Part shown: positions 17,409 to 24,561 of the stretch, piece after piece
How the letters are laid out: each line of letters begins with the position of its first letter
How positions within the stretch are numbered: the stretch's first letter is position 1
Assembly (NCBI RefSeq): GCF_003202405.1
Contig: NZ_QJHL01000001.1
Span: 1,798,001-1,862,000, forward strand
Direction: 5' to 3'
DNA: 64,000 nucleotides
DNA from: Flavobacterium hydrophilum
Lineage (GTDB): Bacteria > Bacteroidota > Bacteroidia > Flavobacteriales > Flavobacteriaceae
Program-made: the position numbers and the translations under genes
The notes under the pieces: generated by a model
Told to the model about the DNA's origin: nothing
The model's database searches: none
What the model saw: the letters and a program-made list of their open reading frames with translations, nothing else

Positions 17409-17426
17409 TAATAAACTTCATTTATT

Positions 17427-18059
17427 ATGGAAAAGTCTGACAAAGAGCTTTTGGAAGCCATTGCTGATAGGGATGAAAAAGCTTTTAATGAATTTTATAA
17501 AAGATATTCTTTCTTGTTACACAAATTTGCTTTAAATCGGATTGGAAGTACCGATGCCTCTAATGATGTAGGACAAGATTTTTGGTCTAATGTCTGGCTG
17601 AAGCCTCAAAACATAAGAACAAATGATGCGGGTTCAGCCAAGAATTTCCTTCTTTCCTTTTATACTTATCGTATTTTAGATTATCTGCGAAACCCTAACC
17701 AAAAAGAAAAGGCAGTGGATTCAGAGAGACAAATTAACAATATTGAATATACACTAGCCTACACCCATATCCTGGAGGAAATAGAAGAAAAAGAAATCCA
17801 CACACTAATTGATGAAATTTTGGAAAGCCTGCCTAAGTTGACCCGTGAAATATTTGTATATCGTTGGGAGGAACAGCATTCTATTAAGGAAACAGCTTCC
17901 TACTTTGATGTTGATGAAAAAACGGTTTATAATCGAACTTATGTTGCTCTTACAGCTGTCCGTTCTAAAGTAAAAGATATGTTATCTGATGAAGTTATCA
18001 TTGCAGATTCTAAAACGTTATTGAACCTGCTTCTTTTGCTGAGTTTATTTAGAGACTGA
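17427..18059 (+). CDS. ECF-type sigma-70 factor (FecI-like)
   Basis: A 210-residue extracytoplasmic-function sigma factor. Region 2 is visible at about 17-85 (FNEFYKRYSFLLHKFALNRI ... DVGQDFWSNVWLKPQN ... SFYTYRILDYLRNP), and region 4 at about 133-190 (LPKLTREIFVYRWEEQHSIKETASYFDVDEKTVYNRTYVALTAVRSKV). Region 3 is absent, as usual for the class. The C-terminus carries an odd hydrophobic tail (SKTLLNLLLLLSLFRD) that some flavobacterial FecI-like proteins also have. It is divergent from the FecR anti-sigma and presumably activates the receptor operon. Confidence 0.93.
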   Translation: MEKSDKELLEAIADRDEKAFNEFYKRYSFLLHKFALNRIGSTDASNDVGQDFWSNVWLKPQNIRTNDAGSAKNFLLSFYTYRILDYLRNPNQKEKAVDSERQINNIEYTLAYTHILEEIEEKEIHTLIDEILESLPKLTREIFVYRWEEQHSIKETASYFDVDEKTVYNRTYVALTAVRSKVKDMLSDEVIIADSKTLLNLLLLLSLFRD

Positions 18060-18523
18060 ATTTTTTTAAGTAGACCAAAACAGAAGTATATCATCCTGAA
18101 GCTATTTTAATAAAAATCAGTTCAATTGACTTTATAACTATGCAAATAATAAATGGAGAAATATTAGACTACATTTTTTAATATAAATCAAAAAAGCCCA
18201 GCTATATAAAATATATCTGTTTGGCTTTGTATCTTTTGCAGGACAAAATTCATTTTTTTTACTGGAGAATTTGAAATCATTTGTGGACTGTTTTGAAATA
18301 TAAAAGCTCAAAATATATTTGAAATGGTTCTGTCGCATCTGCCATGTAAAGCCGAAAAAAATCAGCAACCCGAAAATTATGCAGCCAATTTACAAAATGA
18401 TTTAAACATACAAACTTCCCATTTAATTTTAATGTGGAAATTTGTTAGCATCTAATGTGGACGCTTAAATAACAGCTGGGAGTTCAATTAAATTCTCTTT
18501 CTTTTTCGTTGCATTTATTAGGT
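18060..18523. other. Intergenic region, nothing recognised
   Basis: These 464 bases contain no gene I can support. A 76-codon minus-strand frame (18138-18368) lacks family likeness and has the composition of translated AT-rich spacer. Weak dyads near 18190-18230 could terminate the sigma transcript. Confidence 0.5.
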
Positions 18524-18897
18524 TTAACTTACATTTCGTATTTTTTCTCTATGTTGTATACCCCATTTTGTCATGGCTCCTACAACTTCTTCTAAAGTTT
18601 GGCTGTAAGGAAGAAGTTCTATTCGATACTTACGGGATATCCAACTGCTACTTTTTTAATTATAAAACCGTTTTGCTCTAATTCTTTAAGCTCACTCGAA
18701 AGAACCCTTGCAGAAATACCAGTAACCTGTCTTTGAATTTCTGTAAATCTTTTATTTCCTCTCTCCATTGCAATTATAATCATCAATTTCCATTTTCCTC
18801 CAATTGCATACAATGCATCAGAAACTGCCATAAGTACAGTATTGCACTCTTCAGTAAATTCCTTGTTTTCTATCTTCTTTTCTTCTGTTTTCGACAT
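18524..18897 (-). pseudogene. HxlR-family regulator, frameshifted
   Basis: The normal HxlR fold is readable from MSKTEEKKIENKEF through ALYAIGGKWKLMIIIAMERG, FTEIQRQVTGISARVLSSELKELEQNGFI and GYPVSIE, where a TAG ends the frame near 18619. In the next frame the expected ending continues at once: ELLPYSQTLEEVVGAMTKWG, stopping at 18524. The family consensus here is YELTPYG, so one base is missing in the Tyr codon. The open frame starts 15 codons further upstream, but MSK at 18897 is the likely start. The gene is divergent from a SnoaL-like gene that is also frameshifted. Either both decayed, or the assembly has two indels here. Confidence 0.82.
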
Positions 18898-18914
18898 AAC
18901 TATCATTTTACAAC

Positions 18915-18932
18915 TTACTAACCTTTTAGTAA
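18915..18932. promoter_or_regulatory. Palindrome TTACTAA-N4-TTAGTAA (HxlR-type operator)
   Basis: A perfect 7+7 inverted repeat in the divergent region between the broken hxlR and the broken SnoaL-like gene, followed by extra half sites (AGTAACTACTAAC, 18928-18940). Layout and spacing fit HxlR-family operators. Confidence 0.7.
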
Positions 18933-18961
18933 CTACTAACAAATTGTAATCAAATGTACTG

Positions 18962-18969
18962 TAATTTTG
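18962..18969 (+). promoter_or_regulatory. -7 element TAATTTTG before the SnoaL-like gene
   Basis: TAATTTTG matches TAnnTTTG and lies 25 bp upstream of the ATG at 18994. The HxlR-type palindrome is 30 bp further upstream, where a bound regulator could control it. Confidence 0.55.
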
Positions 18970-18993
18970 CTTAATAATTTTTTAAAAAAAATC

Positions 18994-19435
18994 ATGACAT
19001 TAGAAAATTTAAGAGTAAAAGAAGAATTAAGAAGCCTAATAGATGACTACGCTATTTTAGGTGACGAGAAAAAAATCTCACAGGTAATGGATTTATTTAC
19101 TCCAGATGTTACCTATAAAGTTTAATATGAATGGTAATTTAGTTTCCTCGGTTTCGCAAAGAGAAAACATGGAAAAAGAATTTAATCAGCATGCCGGTCA
19201 TGTAAAAACTTACTTTACATTGAATGGACAGCATAAAGTAGAAATCGATGGAGATATTGCTACAGGCATTTCTTTCTCTCAATTAAAAATGATTAGAGAA
19301 ATCGAAGGAAAAGATATTCTTTCAGACTACAGCGTTAAATATGAGGATCAATATATAAATCATAATGGAAAATGGCTGATAAAGAATCGTATAGGTCATT
19401 TTATTATTATAGAAGTTAGACAACTTAATAATTAA
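18994..19435 (+). pseudogene. SnoaL/NTF2-like protein, frameshifted
   Basis: The first frame reads MTLENLRVKEELRSLIDDYA, then the dimerisation and pocket start DEKKISQVMDLFTPDVTYKV, and hits TAA at about 19123. One base out of frame the protein continues: MNGNLVSSVSQRENMEKEFN, then YFTLNGQHKVEIDGDIATG, ending at 19435. One extra A in the run between the Val and Met codons explains this. Joined, the product would be about 146 residues, a normal SnoaL-like length. Such small alpha+beta barrel proteins are usually enzymes or binding proteins of small hydrophobic molecules. It is followed by doxX 16 bp downstream. Confidence 0.82.
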
Positions 19436-19451
19436 TCTCATTACGTAATCA

Positions 19452-19829
19452 ATGAAAACAAAAAAATATCTTACAATCTCTCTTCTGATATTGACTACTG
19501 CTGTGTTAGTTTTAAGCGGTCTTATGAAAGCCATTCAGCTCCCTTGGTCTGTTAACGGGCTTGTGAAATTCAATCTGCCTAATGCAGCGACAATACTTGG
19601 TTTGATGGAAATGACTTTTGCTGTATTATTTGTATTCCCCAATACCATGCGCATGGGTTTTATCCTGCTTTCGTGCTATTTTGCCGGAGCAATGGCAACA
19701 GAATTATCACATGATGGTTCAATGCTCAATCCGGCCGTACCATTGTCTCTTATTTGGATAACAGCATTTCTTCGTGACAAATATTTGTTTACAGGATCTC
19801 CGGAACCAGATATAGAAATCAAAAAATAA
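19452..19829 (+). CDS. DoxX-family membrane protein
   Basis: A 125-residue integral membrane protein with four hydrophobic segments (about 8-25, 44-63, 67-88, 94-110), the size and layout of the DoxX/DoxX-like family. The pattern FAVLFVFPNTMRMGFILLSCYFAGAMATELSHDGSM is typical for the family. It follows the SnoaL-like gene by 16 bp and probably shares its HxlR-controlled promoter. Despite the frameshifts in both partners this gene is intact. DoxX-like proteins in such settings are linked to redox stress, but the biochemical role is not established. Confidence 0.88.
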   Translation: MKTKKYLTISLLILTTAVLVLSGLMKAIQLPWSVNGLVKFNLPNAATILGLMEMTFAVLFVFPNTMRMGFILLSCYFAGAMATELSHDGSMLNPAVPLSLIWITAFLRDKYLFTGSPEPDIEIKK

Positions 19830-19920
19830 TGACAATAAAGTATTGAATAAAAAAACTATAAAAGAAAATGATTTTAGGAGGTTATTATTTTAACAAGTGT
19901 ATTAATGTTTAGAAGGCAAT

Positions 19921-20087
19921 TTTTATATTAATCCTCAACAAGACATCCAAAACAAATTGATAAAGCCAAGGGAAGACAGGCACTACATATGGTAAGCCAA
20001 TCTTCAAATCCTCCATAAAATGTATAGAAATTTGTCCAGTCTAGGTCACTTAAGGAGACAATTAATTAACAGTTGTCTCTTTTTTTA
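19921..20087 (+). repeat. Dispersed element, copy 2, ending in hairpin and T-run
   Basis: The conserved box at 19995-20050 aligns with copies at 4617-4674 and 23277-23324, with a 2-base gap and a few changes. The upstream 19930-19990 also aligns with copy 1. Directly after is GAGACAA (20055-20061)/TTGTCTC (20073-20079) and a T-run, a different hairpin from the other copies. It is 170 bp downstream of doxX and would terminate it. Confidence 0.7.
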
Positions 20088-20324
20088 TACACAATTATGC
20101 AGATTTTTCAAGCCTTTACGAACTAACATTTTATGGTTCGATTTTTACAAGGAATTCTTAGTCTGTTTGAGGCAAACAGCCTTAAAGTTGTTTTATTTGA
20201 GATTTATGTTCGAAGTCCCATTAAGGATTTTGTCTAATAATAATTAATCTAATCTTAAGCAAGTAAAAAAAATAAGATCAGCAAATATTCGTTATTTCGT
20301 ATACATCTAAAACAAATCCGGAAG

Positions 20325-20759
20325 ATGAAACTAATTTCATTGTTTCTATTATTAGCAGTGCTTCCTATAAATTGGGAACCTGACTTCAATAATGCAAAAA
20401 AAATTGCAAAAGAAAAACACGAATTAATCCTCTTGAACTTCTCCGGTTCTGACTGGTGTGGGCCTTGTATCTTGACGCGAAGAGACTATCTCGAGAGTCA
20501 AACATTCACTGCTATGGCAAATGAAAATTTAGTACTGGTCAATGCTGATTTTCCGAGAAAAAAGAAAAATATTGGAACTCCTGAGCAAGTAAAACGAAAC
20601 GAGGATTTAGCCGAAATTTATAATAAAGAAGGAAGTTTTCCTCTTACCCTTCTTCTGGATTCGGATGGCAAAGTTATCAAAACCTGGCATGGGAAACCAG
20701 AAACTACTCCCGACGAATGGACAGCCGAAATAAAAGCGATCTGTGAGAGCCGAAAATAA
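20325..20759 (+). CDS. Thioredoxin-family protein
   Basis: A 144-residue thioredoxin-fold protein with a short hydrophobic N-terminus (MKLISLFLLLAVLPIN) that suggests export, and an active-site DWCGPC motif with cysteines at about 45 and 48. The sequence IAKEKHELILLNFSGSDWCGPC resembles the Bacteroidota DUF255/thioredoxin_7 group, and SFPLTLLLDSDGKVIKTWHG carries the cis-Pro region. It overlaps the ApbE start by 17 bp and is the first gene of a four-gene set with DUF4266 and DUF3570. It probably maintains thiols of an exported partner, perhaps the Cys-rich DUF4266 lipoprotein. Confidence 0.88.
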   Translation: MKLISLFLLLAVLPINWEPDFNNAKKIAKEKHELILLNFSGSDWCGPCILTRRDYLESQTFTAMANENLVLVNADFPRKKKNIGTPEQVKRNEDLAEIYNKEGSFPLTLLLDSDGKVIKTWHGKPETTPDEWTAEIKAICESRK

Positions 20760-21693
20760 CATATCTGAAAACCAAAAATATTCACAATCCCTAAAACTCA
20801 TGGGAAACAACTTTACCATTACAGTTGTAACCCAGAACGAGAACACAGGAAATGAGAATATCAACCTCGCTATTGAAGAAATCAGACGAATTGAAAAATT
20901 GTTGACTACTTATAAAAATAACAGCCAGACCAATCTGATTAATGAAAATGCTGGAATTAAGCCTGTCAAAGTAGATCTGGAAGTTTTTAATCTTATCGAA
21001 AGATCTATCGGGATTTCGAGAATTACGCAAGGAGCATTTGATATTTCTTACGGAAGTATCGATAAGAGCCTTTGGAATTTTGATAAAAAAATGACAAGTC
21101 TTCCTGACACACTCACAGCAAAAAAGATGGTCCACCTTATTGATTATAGAAATATAATCCTGGACAAAGAAAATGCAACTGTATTGTTGAAAAAAAAAGG
21201 AATGCGAATTGGTTTTGGTGGTATCGGAAAAGGATATGCAGCCGAAATGGCAAAACAAGTACTACTTAAAAATAATGTTCAGAGCGGTATTATTAATGCC
21301 AGTGGAGATCTTTCGGCTTGGGGATTACAGCCCAACGGTAAAAAATGGACCATTGGCGTGGCAGATCCTGATTCGCCAAATGCAGCATTCTCTTATATGG
21401 AAATCTCAAATAAGGCTGTGGCAACATCGGGTAATTATGAAAAGTTCGTAACCATTAACGGCAAAAAATATTCGCATACTATTGACCCAAAAACAGGATT
21501 GCCAATAACCGGAATAAAAAGCGTGACCATCATTGCTTCAAATGCAGAATTTGCAGATGCAATGGCAACACCAATTGCTGTTATGGGCATTAAAGCCGGC
21601 TTGTTTTTAATAAATCAAATACCGGATTTATATTGTATTATCATCGACGACGACAATAAAATTTACACTTCTAAAAACATTAACCTGAAATGA
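20743..21693 (+). CDS. FAD:protein FMN transferase (ApbE family)
   Basis: ApbE enzymes transfer FMN from FAD to Ser or Thr of extracytoplasmic proteins. This 316-residue protein shows KLMGNNFTITVV at the start, LLTTYKNNSQTNLINENAG, AFDISYGSIDKSLWNF, GFGGIGKGYAAE, INASGDLSAWG and the HTIDPKTGLPI metal/flavin motif. The frame begins at a GTG inside the thioredoxin gene (20743), which gives a 17-bp overlap; an internal ATG at 20800 would fit the family start equally well. Neither start gives an obvious signal peptide, which is unusual because ApbE normally works outside the cytoplasm. It is followed directly by DUF4266 and DUF3570 genes. Confidence 0.92.
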   Translation: MRAENNISENQKYSQSLKLMGNNFTITVVTQNENTGNENINLAIEEIRRIEKLLTTYKNNSQTNLINENAGIKPVKVDLEVFNLIERSIGISRITQGAFDISYGSIDKSLWNFDKKMTSLPDTLTAKKMVHLIDYRNIILDKENATVLLKKKGMRIGFGGIGKGYAAEMAKQVLLKNNVQSGIINASGDLSAWGLQPNGKKWTIGVADPDSPNAAFSYMEISNKAVATSGNYEKFVTINGKKYSHTIDPKTGLPITGIKSVTIIASNAEFADAMATPIAVMGIKAGLFLINQIPDLYCIIIDDDNKIYTSKNINLK

Positions 21694-21923
21694 AAAAGCC
21701 AAAGCAAAAAAATCTCGTGTTCCTATGCAGTATTGCTTTTACAGGCATTCTACTTACCTCATGCACTTCTGTTAAGGAATACCAAAAAGGAAAAATCAAT
21801 GATTCTGAAATGGTTCTTTCTAATAGAAAAATCGAAAAAACCGAGCTCAGTTTTCAATCCTACCGCGAAGGAGCTTCCGGGGCTAATTCAGGAAAAAGCG
21901 GCGGTGGCTGCGGTTGTAACTAA
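21690..21923 (+). CDS. DUF4266 lipoprotein
   Basis: A 77-residue lipoprotein: signal ending FTGILLTSC (Cys about 25), then CTSVKEYQKGKINDSEMVLSNRKIEKTELSFQSYREGASGANSGKSGGGCGCN. The TSVK-Y-G start and the C-terminal Gly/Ser-rich GGGCGCN ending are the marks of DUF4266. It starts 4 bp before the ApbE stop (overlap) and is followed by a DUF3570 gene 18 bp on. The family is typically found with ApbE and DUF3570 genes; the C-terminal Ser-Gly-Ala and Cys-rich tail could be a flavin or metal attachment site, but that is a guess. Confidence 0.87.
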   Translation: MKKPKQKNLVFLCSIAFTGILLTSCTSVKEYQKGKINDSEMVLSNRKIEKTELSFQSYREGASGANSGKSGGGCGCN

Positions 21924-21941
21924 TTTTTACACAATCAAAAA

Positions 21942-23126
21942 ATGAAAAGAATATTCATTACAGGGCTTGCTTTACTGGCAATGTTTCAGACAAGAGCGCA
22001 AAATGTCCCTACTGATTCTACCAGTTATAAAAGTAAAAAATTAAATTTGGAAGAGGTAAATCTGGTGTCCAGTTATTATAAACAGGATGGAAATAATTCT
22101 GCGGTTACCGGAGGAATTGGTTCTGAACATTTAACAGATATTGCAAATACCATAGATGTTAAACTGGTAAAATACGGTGAAACTGGAATCAGACATACTT
22201 TTGATATTGAAGCTGGTATTGATCATTATACTTCGGCATCATCAGATATGATTGATTTGAGTGCAAACTCATCAGCTTCATCTTCAGACAATCGATTCTA
22301 CCCTTCATTAACTTATTTGAGAGAAAATGAAGAAAAAGGAAGAACCCTTGGAATTGGAGTTTCATCATCGACCGAATTTGATTACCAGTCTTTTGGGGGA
22401 AATATCAGCTTTTCACAAAAAACAAAAGACAGAAATGGTGAATTTACAGCCAAATTCCAGACATTCATAGATCAATTGAAACTAATTATGCCAGTCGAGC
22501 TCAGACCACCAGGCCAGGAAGGCAACGATAGCGCAAACCGTAATACTTTTGCAGGAACTTTGAGTTATTCTCAGGTTATAAATAAAAATCTACAGATCAT
22601 GCTTGTAGGAGATGTTATTAGTCAAAAGGGCTATTTAAGCCTTCCTTTTCACAGAGTTTATTTTGAAGATGGTTCTGTTCATCAGGAAAAAATGCCTGAT
22701 ACCAGACTTAAAATTCCACTGGGAATCAGAGCAAGTTATTTTTTTGGAGACAATATAATTATTCGCACCTATTACAGATATTATAACGATGACTGGAGTC
22801 TTAAAGCACATACTGCCGACCTTGAAATTCCGGTTAAATTAACACAGGCATTTTCAGTGAGTCCATTTTACAGGTATTATACCCAGACAGGAACGAAATA
22901 TTTTAAACCACACGGAGAACATACTGCCGCTGATGAATATTACACCAGTAATTATGATTTATCAAAATTTGACAGTAGTTTCTTTGGAATGGGAATGAAA
23001 TTCACTCCGCTTAATGGAATCTTTGGTCTTAAGCACTGGAATACCTTAGAGATTCGTTACGGACATTATACAAGAACCACCAACATGACTTCTGATATTA
23101 TTAGTATCAATATTAAGTACAAATAA
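21942..23126 (+). CDS. DUF3570 outer-membrane beta-barrel protein
   Basis: A 394-residue exported protein with signal peptide (MKRIFITGLALLAMFQTRAQ) and a beta-barrel pattern of alternating strands to the end. DUF3570 features include the early ENKIE-type segment here KSKKLNLEEVNLVSSYYKQDGNNSAVTGGIGSEHLTDIAN, the SSASSSDNRFY block and LPFHRVYFEDGSVHQEKMPD. The last strands are SDIISINIKYK. It completes the thioredoxin-ApbE-DUF4266-DUF3570 set. A porin-like role for an extracytoplasmic flavin-dependent process is plausible but not established. Confidence 0.87.
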   Translation: MKRIFITGLALLAMFQTRAQNVPTDSTSYKSKKLNLEEVNLVSSYYKQDGNNSAVTGGIGSEHLTDIANTIDVKLVKYGETGIRHTFDIEAGIDHYTSASSDMIDLSANSSASSSDNRFYPSLTYLRENEEKGRTLGIGVSSSTEFDYQSFGGNISFSQKTKDRNGEFTAKFQTFIDQLKLIMPVELRPPGQEGNDSANRNTFAGTLSYSQVINKNLQIMLVGDVISQKGYLSLPFHRVYFEDGSVHQEKMPDTRLKIPLGIRASYFFGDNIIIRTYYRYYNDDWSLKAHTADLEIPVKLTQAFSVSPFYRYYTQTGTKYFKPHGEHTAADEYYTSNYDLSKFDSSFFGMGMKFTPLNGIFGLKHWNTLEIRYGHYTRTTNMTSDIISINIKYK

Positions 23127-23264
23127 AATTTTATATCAAAAAACATTCATGACAAAATTATATATTTAGTAAATAACTGATTTTAAAAATTTAACCTCTA
23201 CGATACGTACAAACCACTTCAGATTAAAAATTTAAAATAATTACCTTACAAATCAACTTGAAAA

Positions 23265-23364
23265 TAAGCCAATTTCTTCAAATCATCCATAAAAGATGTT
23301 GAAATTTGTCCTGTTCCTGTCACTACCGTCAAATGGCGTCAATTGAAGACAATTGGCGCCATTT
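23265..23364 (+). repeat. Dispersed element, copy 3, with 15-bp hairpin
   Basis: The box at 23277-23324 matches copies 1 and 2 at most positions. It is followed by an almost perfect 15-bp hairpin (23331-23345 with 23350-23364, loop AAGA, one G-T mismatch) and a short T-run. Upstream similarity to the other copies is lost before about 23270. It is about 150 bp downstream of the DUF3570 stop. Confidence 0.7.
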
Positions 23365-24048
23365 TTATATTATTGAAATAATTTATATAGTAGAAGTAAT
23401 CCCAAAAAACTCAATAATTTTAGTTTTATGGCAAAATCGTGGCACACTGCTTTTTGCATAAGTGGCAACCCAACAATGGTAAGGACACCAAATTCAGGGT
23501 CGGATATATTAAAGATCATAGTACCGACAACATTTCTTATCTATAAACCTTTGTTAATTGAGTGATACTTTCCTTAATATGATAATTATAAGCTCGATAC
23601 AGGTAATTTTAAACTCTTGTTTTCCTGCAAAGTTGACAAATATATTTTTGTTTTTCCATATTTTATTATGTTTATAATTCCACCTGCACTTTAAATGGAT
23701 TATAAAAATAACCATCAATTGGGTAAGAAATAGACCCAAAACACATAAATATCACATTATAAGAAGATTAAATAAATAAAGCTAATAAAAACACAAACTA
23801 TAATACCATTATATGGCAAAATAAAAAAAACATAAAAATCTCACTTACAGAATTTTACAACTCACAAGCAAGCGCTTTAAGTATCTGTAAAAATCACCAC
23901 TTAATGGTTGCAAAATAGCAAAACACAAGACACTAAATATCAACAACTTAAAACAATAAACTGTAAAAAAAAAATATTCTTTAAAAAAAAAGAACAAAAA
24001 CAAAAAAAATAAATTTATAAAAGAAATAATACAAAATATATTTAAAAA

Positions 24049-24056
24049 TATATTTG
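24049..24056 (+). promoter_or_regulatory. -7 element TATATTTG for the roadblock-like gene
   Basis: An exact TAnnTTTG match lying 52 bp before the ATG at 24109 in an otherwise A-rich leader. Confidence 0.5.
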
Positions 24057-24108
24057 TAAAGTAAACAATGTAGTTAAACAATTAAAAACAATTTAATACC
24101 TAAGAGCT

Positions 24109-24486
24109 ATGTCAGACTTTTTAAAACAATTTGGAGAAGATCTTGAAAAAAATGTACCTGGTTTTATCGCAGTTTCAATTGCAGAAATTCAAAGTGGAAT
24201 GTCATACTATTCGCTTTCTGCAGTTTCCGATTTTGATCCTGAATTAGCATCTGCATTCAACCTTGAGGTTGTCAAAGCAAAAATGAATGCTGTCAGTGCT
24301 TTAGGATTAAAAAACCAGGTTGTATCGGATATCATGATTACTTTAACATCTCAGATTCATATTATTGATGTTTCTGATAATAACTTGTATATGATTTACC
24401 TTGCAGTTGATTCAACTAAAGCTAACTTAGGAATGACCAAATCAATTCTTAATAAGTATAAAAAAGAAATTGCTTCAAAACTATGA
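24109..24486 (+). CDS. Roadblock/LC7-like small protein
   Basis: A 125-residue cytoplasmic protein of alpha/beta pattern: an N-terminal helix (FLKQFGEDLEKNVPG), strands (FIAVSIAEIQSGMSYYSLS), a long helix (VVKAKMNAVSALGLKNQVVSDIM), two strands (ITLTSQIHIIDVS, NLYMIYLAVD) and a final helix. This order is that of the roadblock/longin-like fold, whose bacterial members act as partners of small GTPases or as scaffolds. No GTPase gene is next to it, so the role is open. It ends before a GGCTGAC/GTTAGCC hairpin with a T-run. Confidence 0.6.
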   Translation: MSDFLKQFGEDLEKNVPGFIAVSIAEIQSGMSYYSLSAVSDFDPELASAFNLEVVKAKMNAVSALGLKNQVVSDIMITLTSQIHIIDVSDNNLYMIYLAVDSTKANLGMTKSILNKYKKEIASKL

Positions 24487-24506
24487 TTGCTTTGAAATTG
24501 TAAAAT

Positions 24507-24536
24507 GGCTGACTTTTAATGGTTAGCCTTTTTTTT
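24507..24536 (+). terminator. Terminator after roadblock-like gene
   Basis: GGCTGAC (24507-24513) pairs with GTTAGCC (24522-24528, one G-U) and is followed by a run of eight or more Ts starting 20 bp after the stop codon at 24486. Confidence 0.75.
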
Positions 24537-24561
24537 TAAATAAATTTTAAAAAAAGAAGTT

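Larger units (their letters stand above)
23127..24108. other. Long AT-rich intergenic region with repeat copy 3
   Basis: Of these 982 bases, 23277-23364 hold dispersed-element copy 3. At 23428-23565 a 45-codon frame runs from ATG to TGA (MAKSWHTAFCISGNPTMVRT...); its composition is less AT-rich than the surroundings, but I recognise nothing in it. Minus-strand frames at 23554-23739 and 23845-24081 look like translated spacer. A TATATTTG -7 element at 24049-24056 precedes the next gene. Confidence 0.5.

Noticed and set aside
23845..24081. 78-codon minus-strand frame, Phe/Leu-rich
   Set aside because: A poly-A/T region read backwards gives F, I, L and K; it overlaps the promoter of the roadblock-like gene.
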